Shown here: in pieces, positions 47,744 through 48,285 of the stretch
Position numbering within the stretch: position 1 is the stretch's first letter
How the letters are laid out: the number at the start of each line of letters is the position of its first letter
DNA from: Polyrhizophydium stewartii
Lineage: Eukaryota > Chytridiomycota > Chytridiomycetes > Rhizophydiales
DNA: 48,285 bases
Direction of reading: 5' to 3'
Assembly: GCA_027604665.1 (NCBI GenBank)
Contig: JADGIZ010000015.1
Location: 1-48,285 of the forward strand
Position numbers and translations under genes: made by a program
The notes under the pieces: generated by a model
Told to the model about the DNA's origin: nothing
The model's input: only the letters and a program-made list of their open reading frames with translations
Database searches by the model: none

Positions 47744-47973
47744 TGGCACTTTCCTTGCGCGGCGCATCCCCACATGTCAACTTTCCCATCCCAGCACTTC
47801 TGTCCCATCCTGAACCTGCCCAATCAAACCAAATCGAACAAACGCACGCCTCTGCCTAGAATCCCGTGCTCCCGTCTGGACGTGACAAGAACGAGTCGTT
47901 CCTGTGACAGAGATCTTCATTCTCGCCGCTGCTCGGCTCAGCCAGAGATCCGGGAGTGCTACGACGATGAGGC
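47744..47973. other. Convergent 3' intergenic region
   Basis: This is a 230-base spacer between the stop codons of the CAP-Gly gene (+) and alanyl-tRNA synthetase (-). It is more A-rich near 47815-47845. I see no gene and no clear polyadenylation signal of either strand. Confidence 0.7.
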
Positions 47974-48147
47974 TTACAGGCTGAGCTTCTTGGCAAACGC
48001 GAGAGCGAGCTCGGCGGCCTCGTCGGCGAGATCGACGCGGTCGCCCGCGCCCTGAGCGGCAAGCTCGTTGCCTCCCTTCTTGCCGCCGACCTTGCCGGCA
48101 ACAAGGTCGGACCATTCGGTGGCCTTGAGGCCCTTGTCAAGCAGCGT
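47974..48147 (-). CDS. Alanine--tRNA ligase, last exon (partial)
   Basis: This final exon of 57 codons plus the TAA (47976-47974) reads TLLDKGLKATEWSDLVAGKV, GGKKGGNELAAQGAGDRVDL and ADEAAELALAFAKKLSL. It matches the extreme C-terminus of eukaryotic alanyl-tRNA synthetase: the V.GGKGGGK-type glycine-rich loop of the C-Ala domain followed by the last helix. The acceptor gcgcgcag|acg lies at 48148 with a CACTGACGG branch site upstream. The remaining upstream exons lie beyond the window or in the disrupted edge sequence. Aminoacylation and editing domains are therefore not visible, and the call rests on this C-terminal signature only. Confidence 0.75.
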   Translation of the reverse strand, partial: TLLDKGLKATEWSDLVAGKVGGKKGGNELAAQGAGDRVDLADEAAELALAFAKKLSL

Positions 48148-48219
48148 CTGCGCGCACGATGCCGTCAGTGTTTGTGTCGCAAGGCCATCAAAGCAGCATC
48201 GTCGCCGCTGCCTTGGCCG

Positions 48220-48285
48220 CCCCCCCCCCCCCCCCCCCCCCCCGGGCGGCCGGGGGGGGCGGGCCGGCCCGGGGGCCCGGGGGCC
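48220..48285. repeat. Poly-C and G/C-only edge
   Basis: A run of 24 C is followed by a segment made only of G and C (GGCCGGGG, CGGGCCGG, CCCGGGGG) to the end of the window. It falls where an intron or exon of alanyl-tRNA synthetase is expected. It resembles homopolymer error or a low-quality contig end rather than a biological element. Confidence 0.75.

Noticed and set aside
44927..47773. 948-codon open frame on the minus strand opposite the CAP-Gly coiled coil
   Set aside because: It mirrors the GC-biased, Ala/Glu/Leu-rich sense coding exon. It is Leu/Gly/Arg-rich without domain structure, while the sense strand has phased exons and a CAP-Gly domain.
48220..48285. Telomere or CpG-type repeat array
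   Set aside because: There is no repeated unit such as TTAGGG; only a homopolymer and irregular G/C blocks.
1..48285. CRISPR arrays, rRNA, tRNA genes, insertion sequences or bacterial operons
   Set aside because: None were seen by eye; intron-rich genes on both strands show eukaryotic nuclear DNA. A tRNA scan was not possible here.

Overview
This window is nuclear DNA of a flagellated (zoosporic) fungus, most likely chytrid-like. Three things point there. Nearly every gene is split by short spliceosomal introns (about 50-120 bases) with GTGCGT/GTGAGT-type donors, a CTGAC branch site and a nearby CAG acceptor. A fungal-type Vps3844-like ER protein is present. Axonemal genes (single-headed inner-arm dynein heavy chain, CCDC87-like protein, kinesin-like protein) are also present. 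The DNA is GC-rich and very compact, with several neighbouring coding regions less than 120 bases apart. No species name can be given from the sequence alone.

Layout, left to right: start of an unknown Ala/Pro-rich protein (-, cut by the edge); UBE2U-type E2 enzyme (+); SNRNP40 WD40 protein of the U5 snRNP (-); Vps3844-like membrane protein (+); TAF2 with C-terminal tandem bromodomains (+); CCDC87-like coiled-coil protein (+); MBIP-like protein (-); class I methyltransferase (+); axonemal dynein heavy chain of the DNAH3/7/12 type (-, about 14.5 kb); degenerate kinesin-like protein (-); eIF2B alpha (-); a 765-base divergent spacer; ribosomal protein L30e (+); PWWP/LEDGF-like chromatin protein (+); CAP-Gly coiled-coil protein (+); last exon of alanyl-tRNA synthetase (-), ending in a poly-C/G edge that looks like an assembly artefact.

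The outstanding feature is a 390-residue intein encoded in frame inside the dynein heavy chain (27313..28482, minus strand). It sits exactly between the Lys and Thr of the AAA1 Walker A motif (GPAGTGK^T), the main ATP site of the motor. It has the splicing signatures of a Hint-domain intein: Cys1, a TCNGPH block B, a YFGF...TVTHN C-terminus and a Thr at +1. It also has a LAGLIDADG-like domain whose catalytic acids appear lost. I know of no dynein intein. A 58-base spliceosomal intron splits the same P-loop 11 bases upstream, so the dynein ATP site needs both RNA splicing and protein splicing.

The genes do not form one pathway. Flagellar genes (dynein, CCDC87-like, kinesin-like, possibly UBE2U) are interspersed with housekeeping genes for splicing, transcription and translation. 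Splice joints given exactly were checked for reading phase by hand; others are approximate and marked so.
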